A program made the translations under genes and the position numbers. A stretch of 64,000 nucleotides of DNA from contig NW_020194557.1 in assembly GCF_002865645.1 (NCBI RefSeq), positions 1-64,000 on the forward strand, given 5' to 3'. The stretch is from Hyaloscypha bicolor E (Eukaryota; Ascomycota; Leotiomycetes; Helotiales; Hyaloscyphaceae). The notes under the pieces were generated by a model that worked only from the letters and a program-made list of their open reading frames with translations, searched no databases and was not told the DNA's origin. Shown here one piece after another: positions 1 to 12,131 of the stretch (position 1 is its first letter; each line of letters starts with the position of its first letter).

Positions 1-2452
1 TATTTTAAGTAGTAATAATAGGTAGAGGCACAGGAAGAGAGGGCATAATATGTAGGCGATTTTTGGTAGGGTGCGCACGTGCCACAAATCAGACATTGAA
101 GGTCGAAAACCAGATTCGAAAATCGCTTGGTCTTCTGATCCTTACGGCTTTCCGTACATAGCCCTCTTTGGTACGCGCCTCACCAGCCCTCTTCACGTTT
201 GAGCTCTGTTCTTAAACCATCGGTATATACCTGTTCAATGGAGCCAACGCCATAAAAAGACAGCCGCCCCGTTTGCCAAATGCTCAAACGACTATAAAGC
301 AGAGTACAGAAATCTATTATGGTTGGTCCTTAGCCCATGAGCCAGAATCCCTCTGGCCCGAATTCATCCAACATGAAAAAGAGAAAAGTACAGATGGGAT
401 ACGCCGTAAAGGATTTTTGGTTACAATCGGACTCGATTGCTTGATATGCATCGGATTGTTGGAGCGAGATCATGACGCAGATTTGTTGAGGGAAGTGCAG
501 GGCTGGTAAAAGGCTGTTCTGGAAGGATTCTGGAAACAAAACCCGTTTTGATTAAAAGTAAGATTTTGACTTGTCGAAGACTCGAAGCGAAGCTTTTGGT
601 TACGCTATGTGGCTGGTGTGGGAATTGCGGCAAATGATAAGAGAAATCTCCCATCACATGATTCGGGAAAATACTTAATCGCCGGAGGCCTAAGACTGGT
701 AGTCAGGGAGGTCTTCCCCAAGATTAATACCCCTTCGTACCTTCTCGTGCTCCCTTCTCTTCTTAGAGCGTGGGTTGGGGTCTACCCCTAATATTACAGA
801 CTGTAATCTTACCTCTTAGGGTATTAAAAGAAATACGCTCTCTTACGCGCTTTTATATCCCGGGGGGCGGGGGAGATTTCAGAAATCTATCTTACATAGC
901 TTTCTGTCTTTCCTTATAGAGAGATCTTCCTTTTACTCTTTGCATTTGCACCTGCCTGTGCGGCCCCTGGTACCTGGTTTCTGAGTCTCAGTGGCATTTC
1001 ACGTGTAGGGAAGTCTTTCCCACTTACTAAAAGTAGGATAGCTTCTGCCTGCCCCGCTTAGCAGGCCCTTTTTCATCCTGAACATCAAAGAAGTGCATCT
1101 CTGAGTTTTCGTACCCAGCAATCATCACCAAGTGACCCAGCGGTCCCTGCAGCTGGAGTTCGAAGTTTGATCTCCGTTGGAACCAATTATTGCACAATCA
1201 TCTACGCCAACAAAATCGAGGTCTTGAGTGGGGTGTTAAAATTTGGTCATGCATAATTTCTTGTTGATGGGAAAAGAGACGGAAGTCTCTTGGGTGTCCC
1301 TTGACGGGGCATCGCCCCGAGCGGCCATTCCCGCCTTGGCATCCATTTCATCCCAGATTCATGAGCCGGGTCCACGCGTCTGGAGACGGGATGAGCACAA
1401 GAAACTTCTTGGGAATCATCAAAATATCTAGCGATTTAGGCCCCACAGAAGGGAATTACCTCAGTGCTTTGCAGGCTCTTGGTTGCCAAATGTTCATCAC
1501 CCAAATGACATATAGTTAACGTCGTCTCCAATTGTGCTGAGCAATCACTATTAATTCATCCACTGTTGTCGGCGCTGGGGCCGGAAGAGGCCCAGTGGAC
1601 AGCCCCTCAAACCCAGAACCCGGCGGATTGGTTACGACCCCCCCGGGAACCTTGCGAAAGCGTGCCGCTGCCGAACGCATTTGGTTGTGGACCAAGTTGA
1701 ACCGAAGAGGATCTGATAAATCGTCACGTCGCTCCCGGCAAATCCGTTCCCCAGCGCTGTCCCCTCTATCGCTCGGTCGAAGTTCCTTCCGCAGCGGCCG
1801 CCAGCCAACTGTTGTCACCTGCTTGTGAGACACCGGTTCACTGAGGCAGTCTCTTCAAGACAGCGATAAGTCAAAAACGGAAGATCCAAATCGACACAGC
1901 AGTGATGTTGGCCAAGTCAGTCTGCTACGGATACATTGGGAACGCGTGCGACGGCAGCTACTTTTAAGAGCAACGCGGAAACCTCGGCAACCGAGTATAG
2001 GAATCGGGATGTATGAATATATTTGGCGTTTGGTGGTTGGTGGTTGGTCGTGGAGCATTTTTGCAGCATGAGCGATTTGGGCCTTGGGATTAATGTTTGG
2101 AACATGCATACTAGTGTATTTTTTCTGTGTGAACATAATTTATGGAAGTGACTGATTCTACTTTGTAGTCTTCAGGACAAGAAATAAGACTCAGTGGTAA
2201 GGTACCTCAGTATCCCCAACACCATGTGAACCCTTTGAGGTAGGGCGTCTTCAGAAGGGAAGAGTTGATTGGCCCCCTAAACTTCGACGTCATCGAGCGC
2301 CCCGCCTCACATGAGCCACACAAACCTGCTTCACCCCCCTTAAACAGATCAAGTGATCTAGATGTGGCTTATATCTTCCTAAAATTTAGAATACCCTTAA
2401 CAACGATCCATCTCGATTTCCACCCAAAATATCAGAACCCCACTGCTTCAAT
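1..2452. other. Gene-free left flank
   Basis: No convincing gene was found here. The open frames are short, overlap one another on opposite strands, and match no family I recognise. The last few hundred bases are presumably the 5' flank of the coding region starting at 2453. The stretch is mildly AT-rich with a G-run near 860-875. Confidence 0.5.
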
Positions 2453-3211
2453 ATGGCGTCAAAATCACTCTCATTCTCAAACCTGGAGCCGGAAGCGCAA
2501 CAAGAGGAAGAGGAGGGGCAACAACCAAAAACTCCTCGGAAGGTGGACCCACCTTCGCCAAAGATCCTCAAGAAGAAAAAGCCTGTGCCAATTCCAGAGC
2601 CAAAAGCGCAACAAGAGAAAGAGGAGGAGGAACATCCAAAAATTCCTCGGAAGGTGGACCCACCTTCACCAAAGATCCTCAAGAAGAAAAAGCCCGCGCC
2701 AATTCCAGAACCAGAGCCAGAACCAGCAACACAACCCGAACCACCCCCCAAAACACCCTCCACGCGAGAAAAGCTCCTCTCCGAGCTCTCAGACCACCTG
2801 AAACGCGCTGAGCAAGCCGCCGCTCTTGCCTCCGCCTCTCGAGAGTTCGCCCAATCCACTCAAGATGAGGAAGAATCCGCCCACGCTCTCGAAGAAGCGC
2901 AAAAGCAAGAAAAGATTGCCGAGAAGGAGATGAAGATTGCGAATCGGTTGCAGAGTGGGGTTTGGCAGGGAGGAGCGGCCGGCGCGGGGATGGGCGCCGG
3001 TGTTGGTGCTGGACTCGGGACGCTGGTCGGGAGTGTGGTCGGTGGTGTCGTGGCGATTCCGACGACGGGGTTGGGGCTGCTGGGGGGTGTGGCTGCGGGG
3101 GCGGTGCATGGGCCATGGGTCAAGATGCCTGGGGTGGGGAAGAAAGATGGGGAAGAGGTGGAGACTGAGGAGACGGTTGTAGAGGAGGGGGGCCGGAACG
3201 GGAAGGGATGA
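2453..3211 (+). CDS. Repeat-bearing protein with a glycine-zipper hydrophobic segment, function unknown
   Basis: A single open frame of 252 residues that I do not recognise. The N-terminal third is highly charged and contains a 37-residue tandem duplication (about residues 12-48 and 49-85), each copy carrying PRKVDPPSPKILKKKKP; the DNA copies are 111 bp apart and nearly identical. Residues about 105-165 are Ala/Glu/Lys-rich and probably helical or coiled coil (ASREFAQ, EEAQKQEKIAEKEMK). A long Gly/Ala/Val stretch follows (about 168-222, including GAGMGAGVGAGLGTLVG) with the small-residue periodicity of glycine zippers, so it may insert in or associate with membrane. The tail is acidic. The start is the first ATG of the frame and lies just after an ATCAGAACCCC-type leader. 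Codon bias and length support a real gene; any function would be a guess. Confidence 0.6.
   Translation: MASKSLSFSNLEPEAQQEEEEGQQPKTPRKVDPPSPKILKKKKPVPIPEPKAQQEKEEEEHPKIPRKVDPPSPKILKKKKPAPIPEPEPEPATQPEPPPKTPSTREKLLSELSDHLKRAEQAAALASASREFAQSTQDEEESAHALEEAQKQEKIAEKEMKIANRLQSGVWQGGAAGAGMGAGVGAGLGTLVGSVVGGVVAIPTTGLGLLGGVAAGAVHGPWVKMPGVGKKDGEEVETEETVVEEGGRNGKG
2496..2712 (+). repeat. 111-bp in-frame tandem duplication
   Basis: Two adjacent copies of a 111-bp unit inside the coding region, recognisable by the shared block ctcctcggaaggtggaccca starting near 2532 and again (with tt for ct) near 2643. The unit is divisible by three, so the frame is kept and a 37-residue peptide repeat results. High identity suggests a recent duplication. 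Confidence 0.75.
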
Positions 3212-3750
3212 TGGGTTGTGTAGGTGATCTGGAATTGTTTTGAATGCATTTTGATTTCTTGCCCTCTTTTGAAGCTTGCTCAGAGTTGAAATTAAACTTT
3301 AATTCATCCAGATACAGGAGGGGGGTGTCTGAAGTCAATCCCTTTCCGAAGTTTAGTGAAATAGGGAATTGTCGGATGAGCTGAAATAAGCGAGCGGAGA
3401 AGAGGGAAGGGGAAAATGGGAAGTGTTAGTAGGACGCCTTGTGAAGTTATGCGCGAGAATTATAAAGCTTACCGAAAGACAACTATTGCTATTGTAAATG
3501 ACAAAACAAATGGACTAGGGGGGGTAGCATAGCTAAATTGCATAGTATCTTGTGAACTAGCACATTATCATGAGTATATGAAGTGAGGATATCTAGGTTC
3601 ATCAGACATTATTCATGCCAGTCTCCAGCAGCAGTCAATAATCAGAGACAAAAGAGAAGCATCCAAAAAACTAGATCTGTTCGTCGTGAAGTCCGTCAAC
3701 AGCCGTATACAAGTGATCATTTCTCATCCTCCCCAAATATCAGACTCCAA
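3212..3750. other. Intergenic, convergent gene ends
   Basis: This stretch separates the 3' end of the plus-strand repeat protein from the 3' end of the minus-strand zinc-finger gene. I see no coding potential beyond small random frames. It should hold both polyadenylation regions. Confidence 0.4.
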
Positions 3751-4880
3751 CTATGCCAAAGTCTTATGCACTTGTCGTAAATGTTGCTTAAGATGATCTT
3801 TCCGTGCAAACCCATTTGGTGCTGCCCAAATGCAAGTTGGAAATCTACAGTGATGTTCCTTTATCCCTGAATGGTTTTTCAGATGTCGGGCGAGCTCGAA
3901 TTTCCGTGTGTAGGAGCGGGTACATCCGTCAATGTGACAGGCGAAGTTTGCAGAACTAGATTAATCAGATATGACTGTCAAGGAAGAAATGATGAACGTA
4001 CGCTCGTCGGTTGACATTGGGCCTTGAGATTCGCGATGCCGTTCGAGTTGGTGGCATGTAGACTTGGTGGCTGGAAGATCTTGTCATTTAGACCACGGAA
4101 GTTACGACGTGGAATTTGATGTTTGCTTACGGTGTATTGCCGATCATCGGATCTTCTGAAGTTTGAGTTGCGATTGAAGTCATGGACCTTGCGGCAGTGT
4201 TGGGAGTGACGGCCAGGGGTGGGGAGTGTGTGGGGTGAGGTTCTTGCTGCCAAAATTCCCAAGAAGGGGCTTGAATCATCGGTTGAGGTAACCAAAAGCC
4301 CGTTTTATCGGTAGCGGAGGCTCTGTATGAGGTTTTTAGTTGATTCCGGGCTTGGGAATTGCGAGGATACCTACTCGTCATGGGTAGTTTGCGTAAATGT
4401 TGAAGGAGTTGGTGCGGTAGAGTCGAGAGACGTAGAAGTCATCGCATAATTATGGACATTCTCATAATCTGTAACATTTAAAGCACCTTCCCCGATATCA
4501 AACGATGGTATATAAAATGACGAGGCTGTATTGGACATCAAACCTCCCATATTGTGCTCGCCAATATGGTGACTCGAATTCCCAGTCTCGTTGCTTGCTC
4601 CCTCTCCAGATTGAGAAGGATTAAAATACCCCATGCAGTTGGATGACGACTGAGATCCGAAAGTTTCTGCGACTGGCGTTTCGTCGTAAGGAGAAGTCGG
4701 GTGTGAGATTGATGTCTCGCCGTTGTTTCCGGTAATGTTTACAGTTAAGCTAGAGTAGATCTGCTCATCAGGGCACTCCTTGTGCGACATTTCTCCACTC
4801 TCCTCACACAACACATTGAAAGATGAGATATCATTATCCTGTCCCATTTGGGTAGGATAGAATAAAGGATAGAAGGACAT
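3751..4880 (-). CDS. C2H2 zinc-finger transcription factor, paralogue A
   Basis: Four exons on the minus strand: 4880-4375, 4322-4131, 4070-4002 and 3955-3751, giving 323 residues. All three introns interrupt codons in phase 2. The C-terminus carries two classic zinc fingers: first finger FACHIDGC..RSYTRKFELARH...H, second finger HCRFPTC...NGFARKDHLKQH...VH, then a few residues and the stop. The N-terminal 250 residues are Ser/Thr/Asn-rich and low in complexity, as in activation domains of fungal regulators. The same layout, finger signature (GC-x-RSY-x-R, NGF-x-RKDHL) and phase-2 introns recur in the genes at 6.9 and 22.6 kb, so the three are paralogues. Target genes are unknown; nuclear sequence-specific DNA binding is inferred from the fingers. 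Confidence 0.8.
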
Positions 4881-6897
4881 TGTGCTAGGAACAGGTTTGA
4901 AAGCTTGACTTCACAATGGTGACGCAATAATCAGACTCCTGGCATGAGAGAGTGCAAGACGAAGGATCCCTTGGAGACTTGGGTCGTTCTGTTGTCCCGA
5001 CTGCGGCAGGAAACCTTCAGCGTCTGTGAGGGCTTCTCTTCTCGGTTCGGGAATTGGTCCAAGAGCCACGGCTTTGACACTTGGTAAGTCGGTGATATCC
5101 CAGGAACGGTGTTCCTATCCTCTGGATTATTCAGAACTAGACAATTGGAGTGTGTCTTCAAAAATTCCAGGCTTCGGTGTAGTCTAGGCTTGTGGTCTCG
5201 TCAGCGGGTGACGGTTTCCTTGAGCAGCCTAGGGCTGACATTGATCCGGGAAGTGTATAGCAAACTCTGTACCCAAGCTAGCGTGCTGTTGTTCCGATAA
5301 ATATACACTCTTGAAGCAATAACAAGCTTGGTGATCGTTTTGTGAAAATTTCCGCTGCAAGTTGTTTCAACAGGTTACCACCGATGGTCAGGTAGATAAG
5401 AGCTATGCAAAGGCTATTGCTCCGTCCCAGTCCTACGGCAGGAAGTGTGTTCTCTGGCGATGTATAACCTACCAGAATCTTGTTGCCTGGGATTTTGACC
5501 ACAAGACTAGATGGCCATGAGTAAAACTGTGGGGTTGGGGAGTTGCGGTGGCGTATGGGTTGATTACTTTCTATATCGACTCCTTTGGTGCATGCACATC
5601 GGTCGGATGGCTTCCTTCTTCGAAACCTCGCGAGGGGATCCGCCTTTGAGGCTTGTTTCCGGGAGACAGAAAACAAAACAGAAAGCAAAGAACAGAAAGA
5701 AAATCGCTGTCCAGGAGAAAGAATCCGGTAGCCCTTGGAAGCAAATTCGACAGTCCAAGGGAAGAAAGGCGGAAGTTCAGAAGGGGCCGATGGAACTAGA
5801 CAGATTGAGAAGTTAGTAATTGCCGCTGGTCAAGATGGAATGGACCCACCGATGCTCATGTAAAAGTCCCCAAACGGATCATGGGGGGACGGGAGGGAAT
5901 GAAAAACCAGGCAAGGAACTGGGTTTGATCTCGGGTTCAGGAGCCACAAAATCAAAGCCAGGGGAAATCCTCAATGGAAATCGGGAAGCAAGCTCTGGAT
6001 AGCTTGAGTGAACATCCAAGCCGGCAGGCTTAAAGAAAAAAAGTCGACCCAGCGGCAGCTGAGATCTCCTATGGGTACTAAGGCCACAGCCGAATGGCTT
6101 GCTGGAGTCAATTATCGCTAAATACTCAAGGGATGTTGAGAACAAATCCAGGGGCTCCTGATGGGGTGGTAGAAATGAAATCCTTGATGGCCTGAATTCT
6201 TTGGTGACCTCCTCGCGGTTTGGTACCGGATGTTAGCCTTAACTGGTACTGACTTCCAAGCTGGGTAGCTTTCCGGAGTGGATGCTGGCGGAGGTTGAGA
6301 TGAAGGAGGAAGTGGCGAAGGAAATAAGTGTGGTGAAGGGGATAGTTCGGTGCCTAGACCTTGTTGATGACGTCCCGGGGAAGGTGAAGAAGACGCAGGA
6401 GAGCAAAGCACGGCGTGTACCTTAAGCACTGGAAGCACCCACACCAAAATCCCGCCCTTTTTTGCCCTTTGCCCTTATCGCACCATCCCCAAGCCACTCG
6501 GGCTCTCCTGCAGGCGCTCCAGGCTAGACGAGGTCAGCTCCAGGCCCTCACCGAATCCGCCCAATCGCAGCAGTTTCGGATTTAAAGGGCAAATGTCAGC
6601 CCCTGTATCACCAGCTGACAGATGTTGGTTGGGCTGAAATGAATGATTTCTATTGCTCGTGTGCTGCAGATGGACCAAAACACAACGTTGAGCGGACAGA
6701 ATGCAAAGATTAGGAACGAAGAGGTCTGGATTAATAGATGAGAACGAGCCAAGCATTGTTGAGATTTTGACCCCGAAAAGAAATAGCGACCGTTGACCCC
6801 ATACCAAAATAAAAACTTGAATCCTGCCTCCCAAGGAGATCTGAGCCCAAGAAATAAAACAAGCCGCGAAATGCAGCAATTGCCCCAATGCCTTCTA
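4881..6897. other. Long intergenic region between two zinc-finger genes
   Basis: About 2 kb without a gene I can support. It contains the 5' flank of paralogue A and the 3' flank of paralogue B. Several 80-137-codon frames occur on both strands, but they overlap each other and look random. Confidence 0.4.
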
Positions 6898-7909
6898 TCA
6901 AGAAGCCCCGTGGACCTGTCTTAGGTGTTGCCTGAGGTGGTCTTTTCTGGAGAATCCGTTCTGGCCCGATCTTCTGCAGTTCGTGAATATGCAAGCGTGT
7001 GGTTTGGTACTCGAATGTACTCTTTTATGCCGCCGCATTTCATGAACTCTTTTGTAAGAGCGGTGACAGCCGTCGGTATCACAGATGAATGGACCAGAAC
7101 TGGAACAATATGTTATCACTTGTTCTGAAGTTCTGAACCGAGTGACTTACGGAGGTATGGTAGCGCCAGGAGTCGTGCTACTTTTCAGGCTGCTCTCCTC
7201 GGAGGCGCTGCATCGCTGAGGTCAGAAATATACAATTGAATGTGAAGACAGGGATCCACTTACTTCACTGAATTGAGCAACTGGGATCCAAATTCTTGTA
7301 GAGAGTTTGACGGAATCGAAGGTGATCCGCAAGTCCTGAAGACAATGAGTTGGAATGTCTAAGGATAGCTTTCGTAGAATAATCTAAACTCACAGAGGAT
7401 TTTCAATAGAAAGCACCTCTACTAAGTTTAACCCAGAAGCATAAAACGACCCGTCTATCTCAGTGGACCTATTGAAGTGTGAGCTTAGTCCGACAAAGGA
7501 GGCGGCGAACTTACGACGGAGGTGATGGAGTTGATTTCAGATCGAGAGAAAAGTGAGAGTTGTTCAGCTCGCCGCCGCCGACGGATACAGAAGACAAAGC
7601 TGAAGCCGCCGGACTCTGAGATATGAGATAATCATCCAAGATGCCAGAGTCTTTCGGAGATTTTTGGTAATCATTTGCGATCGAGACATTTGAATGCGGG
7701 GTTGGTGCGTTGCTGCGAGGGTACGATGTGTTTGGAAATCCTCCACCCATTCCAGATCCTTCCAACCACCCCACATTGGGTGCTGACTGAGAATCAACAT
7801 CGCCTCGTGCATTGATGACAAGCCCTGACTCCCAGCCCTCAAACTGTAAGCCGGCCGTCTCATTCACTTCTTCCAAGAAGTTTGTGTAAGTATATGGTCT
7901 AGAGAGCAA
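6898..7909 (-). CDS. C2H2 zinc-finger transcription factor, paralogue B
   Basis: Five exons on the minus strand (7909-7515, 7468-7394, 7335-7264, 7207-7151, 7099-6898) encode 266 residues. All four introns are phase 2 and have ordinary GTAAGT/GTGAGT donors and CAG or TAG acceptors. The two C-terminal zinc fingers are FICDTDGCHRSYKRVHEMRRH...H and ACIFTNC...NGFSRKDHLRQH...VH. The N-terminus is rich in Ser, Gly, Pro and Asn, without a recognisable domain. It is closely related in plan to the gene at 3.75-4.88 kb, lies on the same strand about 2 kb away, and is probably a duplicate that has diverged outside the fingers. The start at the ATG giving MLSRPYTY is the only one in the first exon that keeps the frame long. 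Regulatory targets cannot be read from the sequence. Confidence 0.8.
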
Positions 7910-9506
7910 CGTTCCATTGGCTCGAGCCGGTAAAGGGATAAGACATCAGAAACGAGGAGTACGAGCAGTTGAGCCCCTGAACCACGTAAGCTCTGGTCTG
8001 AATAAGGGTTAGCTTACCTTTCTTGGTGACGTCGTGACTGTTCAACTTCTGATGAAACAAAACAGTGCTCAAAGTTAGATATCTCCAACAACATATCTGC
8101 TTGTTAGATAGTCCAAGTCAGGTGATTCGGGAACAGCTATGGAGAGAATGGTATGGGAAGGGGTGTCCGGGAAGGGGTGGTCCAGGAAGGGTCAATTTTG
8201 GATCCTGGACCTCCGGTCGGAGATCAAAAAGGGCCGGTGTGGGTCATCAAGTGGAAGGATCAAAGGAAATTATCAGGATCAAACTCAACCAACTCATAAC
8301 CGAGCCCCGTTTCTGATGTCTTATGCCCTATCCTGAGATCAGTGATTTAAGTAAATTGTCAGTTTCTACACCGAGATTGGATGCGATAACATTGGGTGAC
8401 TCACAGGAGATCGGTATTGCAGAGCGGACAGCACCGGGAAACAAAATGGTTTGCTGTCCGTTCTGCACGGTTGGTCGTCGATGCCATCTTGAGGACGGTC
8501 ACGGCTCGGCGGGAGCCTATATGCAACACCTTCTGCACAGGTGGTATATGTCTGCGTCTGCGCGGCAGTATTGGGTTTTTTCAGCTCTGTGACAACAAAG
8601 TAACCGTTTCCGCCCCCAGGGTTATTAGCCCCTTGGTTGGTACTTTGAATCGAAGGTGTGCTTGAAGAGAGAAAATGAATAGCGGCGACTGGATCTATTT
8701 ATCGAGATGCGCTGTTACTGTAACCGACCTTGCCCATCCCGCCCTTTCGCTAAAGCCGCCTTCTGCGTTCTGTTACTTGTGCCCATCGAGATGCGCTGTC
8801 AATCGGCCTTTCCCATCCCGCCCTCTCGCTAAAGCCCGCCTTCTGCGTTCTGTGTCTTGTGTCTTTTGGCGTACCAACCAGAACGAAGGCCCAAGCCACG
8901 GGATCTTAAATCCAATATGATGATCGGGAATCCATTTTCAGGGCTGAAATAGGATAGCGAATCGGAGAAACGTCAGAAAGATCAAAGAGAATCGTTCCAA
9001 AAGGGCATTTGCCACATGAACGTTGAAACCATGGAAGGGGTGAAGTCAAACATTGACTGGGACTACCGTAGAAAGATGAAGCGTTAAGGCTACGGTACGT
9101 TGGACTCCAGTATTTTGCAGCTATGAAGCCCCGTCGACGCTGGTTGCCCGACCTTGGTGCTTGAATATTCTCAGCCGCGCCCCTCTTGTTGAAATGAAGC
9201 TTGATTGTTGTGTTTTCTATGGAAGCTCCGCTTCCTTAAAACTCTGGAAATTACGACTCCACTTAAAGTGGGCCACACAGAGCGCACAGCCCCTGATTTT
9301 CAACACCTCTGTCATCTCTCAGTTCCAGCGACAGAGGGAAAGACGATGTGTCGTCACGTCAACTGAACAATCGAACTCCTGTGCTAGAGTCAAGTAAATT
9401 CGTTCCTATATTCAACCATTTATCCTTGTACAATCGTGGGTGGCTTCGAGGGCAAAGACGATGTTCGTGACAAATTGGCGTTGCTAGTCAATCCAGAACC
9501 GATCCC
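7910..9506. other. Intergenic region with a tandem duplication
   Basis: No supportable gene. It includes the 5' flank of zinc-finger paralogue B and the 3' flank of the Zn2Cys6 gene. The only clear structure is the 84-bp period duplication near 8.7-8.86 kb, listed separately. Confidence 0.4.
8701..8860. repeat. Two-copy tandem repeat, 84-bp period
   Basis: The block beginning atcgagatgcgctgt and running through cccatcccgccct, cgctaaagc and cgccttctgcgttctgt occurs at about 8701-8780 and again at 8785-8860 with a few substitutions and small indels. The period is about 84 bp. It lies outside any gene model and has no coding reading common to both copies. Confidence 0.8.
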
Positions 9507-11829
9507 TTATCCCCCGGAAAGACTATCCATATTCCACCAATTCCCATCAACTTCCTGCCTCTGATGAAAAAAGCTCTCGGCCAAAACCGCCAACTCATCA
9601 TCGGAATACACCAGTGGACCCATTACCGCAACATCAGACATATCCTCCAGACTCATCTGCACATTCGATCCTTCCGCCATAGTCGCAACAGGAGTCAGGT
9701 TCCCGAATTCCTGCCTCTCAACCCGAGTGGGCTCTGGAAGAACAGATGTCTGTGCCATTTCTGTCCTGGATGCAGGGAAATTCGAGTGGAGTAAAGGCCC
9801 AAAAAGTCGGCGTGCAGAGTCGGGGACCTCGCTTGAAGATGCGTATTCTAGGACTTCGAAGAATTGACCGAGGTCAATGAGGAGTTTTCTGTTCTGGCGG
9901 GTTGGTACATCGCTCGCGACATGTGTTGAAGAGACTGTTTCACTCAGTCCTTGGAGTTTATCTGCCTGTTCAAGTTTGTCAGTGAAGTAGTCGATTCTGT
10001 CGAGAGACTATAGCACGTACTATTCGCCCAACATGAGGCCATTGGACGGCAAGACCCCTGATAAATCTCAAGCATTTGGCAAAGCTATCTTGCTTTTCTT
10101 TCCTCGTACCGGGGTCATCCACAACACTTCCCTGGAGGTATATAGTGGCTACAATGGCGACGCAATGTCCCAAGAATGGGTCAGTGACTTTGAAACCCTT
10201 TGCTTCGAGCATCTCGATGAAATTGATGATCCATGATGTATGCGAGGAGATCAGATCAGACGTATGCTGCAAGAAGATCTCCGGGATAACACACTTCGAA
10301 TTACGTAGTCGGAGCGATAGTAACAGCGGATGGTTGAGTAAACACAAATTGGTGTGATATAAAAACTGAATAAAAAGCCATGGTCCCCAGTAATCTCGAT
10401 GTGCATTTAACTCTTCCAACGGCCGCTGGGAGAAGTTGGCGGGCTTAAATCGATGCATCCACGGCATTCGTGTCTCGAATTCCATTTGCTGTGCTAGAAT
10501 GGTAGAACCATCTGATTGTGAGGACCAAGGAGGGAGGCTGCTTGGTTTCCCGCGCCTCCATGCATATCGAGTGGTCTTGAACCACACCTCACTCAGTTGG
10601 ATGGCATAAGCCATGATGCCTTGGTCTGAAGACGTCTCCCCATTTACACCCTCACGCCCAGGTTGCTCACTTGGCTGACCAAGATTGAGTGGGTCGCACG
10701 GAGTAGCTGGATACCATGGATAGTTGTCTTCAGCAGCAAAGTCAAGTACCGTGAAGTCGGCTCCGTGTAATTTCTTGAGAAGAAATAGGCCCCAGAAACA
10801 TCGCCGCCGCTCTTCTTTCTCGTGATCTGAGATTGCCACAGGTGCCTCGAATGTCAGTCCAGCATTATGGGCCAGGCTCATAGCCAAACTGGTCTGGACA
10901 CTTGCACGGCGGGTGAAACCCTCTAAATAGTCATGAGCTAGAAGTCAAATCCGGGAAAGAGCCATACCTGTAAAATCGATGAGGCTTAGGAGACAGAGTG
11001 ATTGAATGGTAGACAGCTCCACGAGACCATCCATTACTTTCTTCGTGACAAGCACCCTCGCTGCTTCGACGTAATCTGTGACGATTTTTGCTTGGCTCTC
11101 GTGGTTCGATCCATCTTCGTTGAATCGCAACGTAAGAGCAAGTAGAGAGAATAAAACTTCAGACTCTCGTTCCCTGAGTCTCTGGACAAACGTGGAGCGG
11201 TCGAATAATGGTAGGGGCTGGCAGTCGCAGTACAAGAGGTAATTCTCCCCAGTGCTGAAAATGATATCCCAGGGAGGGAGCGTAGAATTCCTTCTCACTT
11301 TTAGAAGAACGATACATAAATGTACGAGAAGGGGACTTACGTATCAGGTGGTCTTGAAATCGATCTCGGCCTTAATTGATGCAAAGGATCTGCGGGTGAG
11401 TCGGACAGCTGCTGTGATACGGTGTTGCTCAAGGACGCTTGATTGGCAAGTACCTCAGCGAGTTGAGATTCAACATGCATCAGGCGATCCTCCTATCTTC
11501 CTGGTTAAAAAATAAATACGACGGGAAAAGATACAATGGCAGCTGACTTACTAATCTTCCGTCCGTTCTCAACGTTGCGGAATGAGGTTGAGGTGTTGGC
11601 GAGGCGCTGGTCGCGACCCTCTCATGTCGTTCATCAGCGTAGTAGCAGTTCTGACGTAGTCGAGTACAATGAGAACAATTCGGCTTCTCTCCAGGGCATC
11701 TTGATTTCTTGCGGCTATCAGGTCTAATCAGTAACTGGATACATCCGAGCTATGAGAACGGGGTACAAAGGCTCACCGGCACGGTTCACATGCCTGTCGG
11801 ACACGTTTGGCGGGGCGCTCCGAAGACAT
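9507..11829 (-). CDS. Zn2Cys6 fungal-specific transcription factor
   Basis: Six exons on the minus strand: 11829-11777, 11714-11552, 11492-11341, 11293-10968, 10922-10021 and 9965-9507, giving 684 residues in frame. The N-terminus holds a complete binuclear zinc cluster, with cysteines at residues 14, 17, 24, 31, 34 and 41 (RVRQACEPCRRKKSRC, then CSHCTRLRQNC); an intron splits the Arg codon after the second cysteine. A short linker/dimerisation stretch follows. The middle homology region of the fungal_trans type contains MSLAHNAGL and the hallmark EERRRCFWGLFLLKKL. The C-terminal tail is acidic and Trp-containing, a plausible activation domain. It lies next to the FAD monooxygenase, IDO and kynureninase genes, so it may be their pathway-specific regulator; that link rests on position only. 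The start ATG lies just upstream of the zinc cluster, and the next upstream ATGs are out of frame. Confidence 0.85.
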
Positions 11830-12131
11830 CACGTTCTTGTTTTCTTCCCACCACCATGATTTTCATCCGGATGCATGCTGGTGGCGCTCAATATGAGTAT
11901 CCCAGGGATGGCGGAAGACGTGTTGTTGGTTTTGTCCATCAAAATTGGAGCCGCTAACTCGCCACAATCTTTGGCAAGGGTACAGTAAAATACTTTCTAC
12001 TAGGCCATTTTAAGGCAGTACCAAATATTACCCGAGAGTAGGGAGATAAAGGAGGTTCCACTTGATAATCACTAGTTGCGATTTATAGTTTCGGTTCAAA
12101 GGGTATAAATTAAACTTGATCTATTGCAGAA
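11830..12131. other. Short intergenic region upstream of the Zn2Cys6 gene
   Basis: About 300 bp holding the promoter of the Zn2Cys6 regulator and the 3' end of the monooxygenase gene, which is on the same strand. An AT-rich stretch (about 12090-12125) is the only notable composition. No gene seen. Confidence 0.4.

Noticed and set aside
1516..1833. 105-codon minus-strand frame near the left end
   Set aside because: Arg/Pro-rich translation of a GC-rich patch, mirrored by a frame on the other strand, with no family signature.
9979..10887. Stand-alone 302-residue protein in the Zn2Cys6 locus
   Set aside because: It is the middle exon of the regulator plus part of the following intron, not a separate gene.
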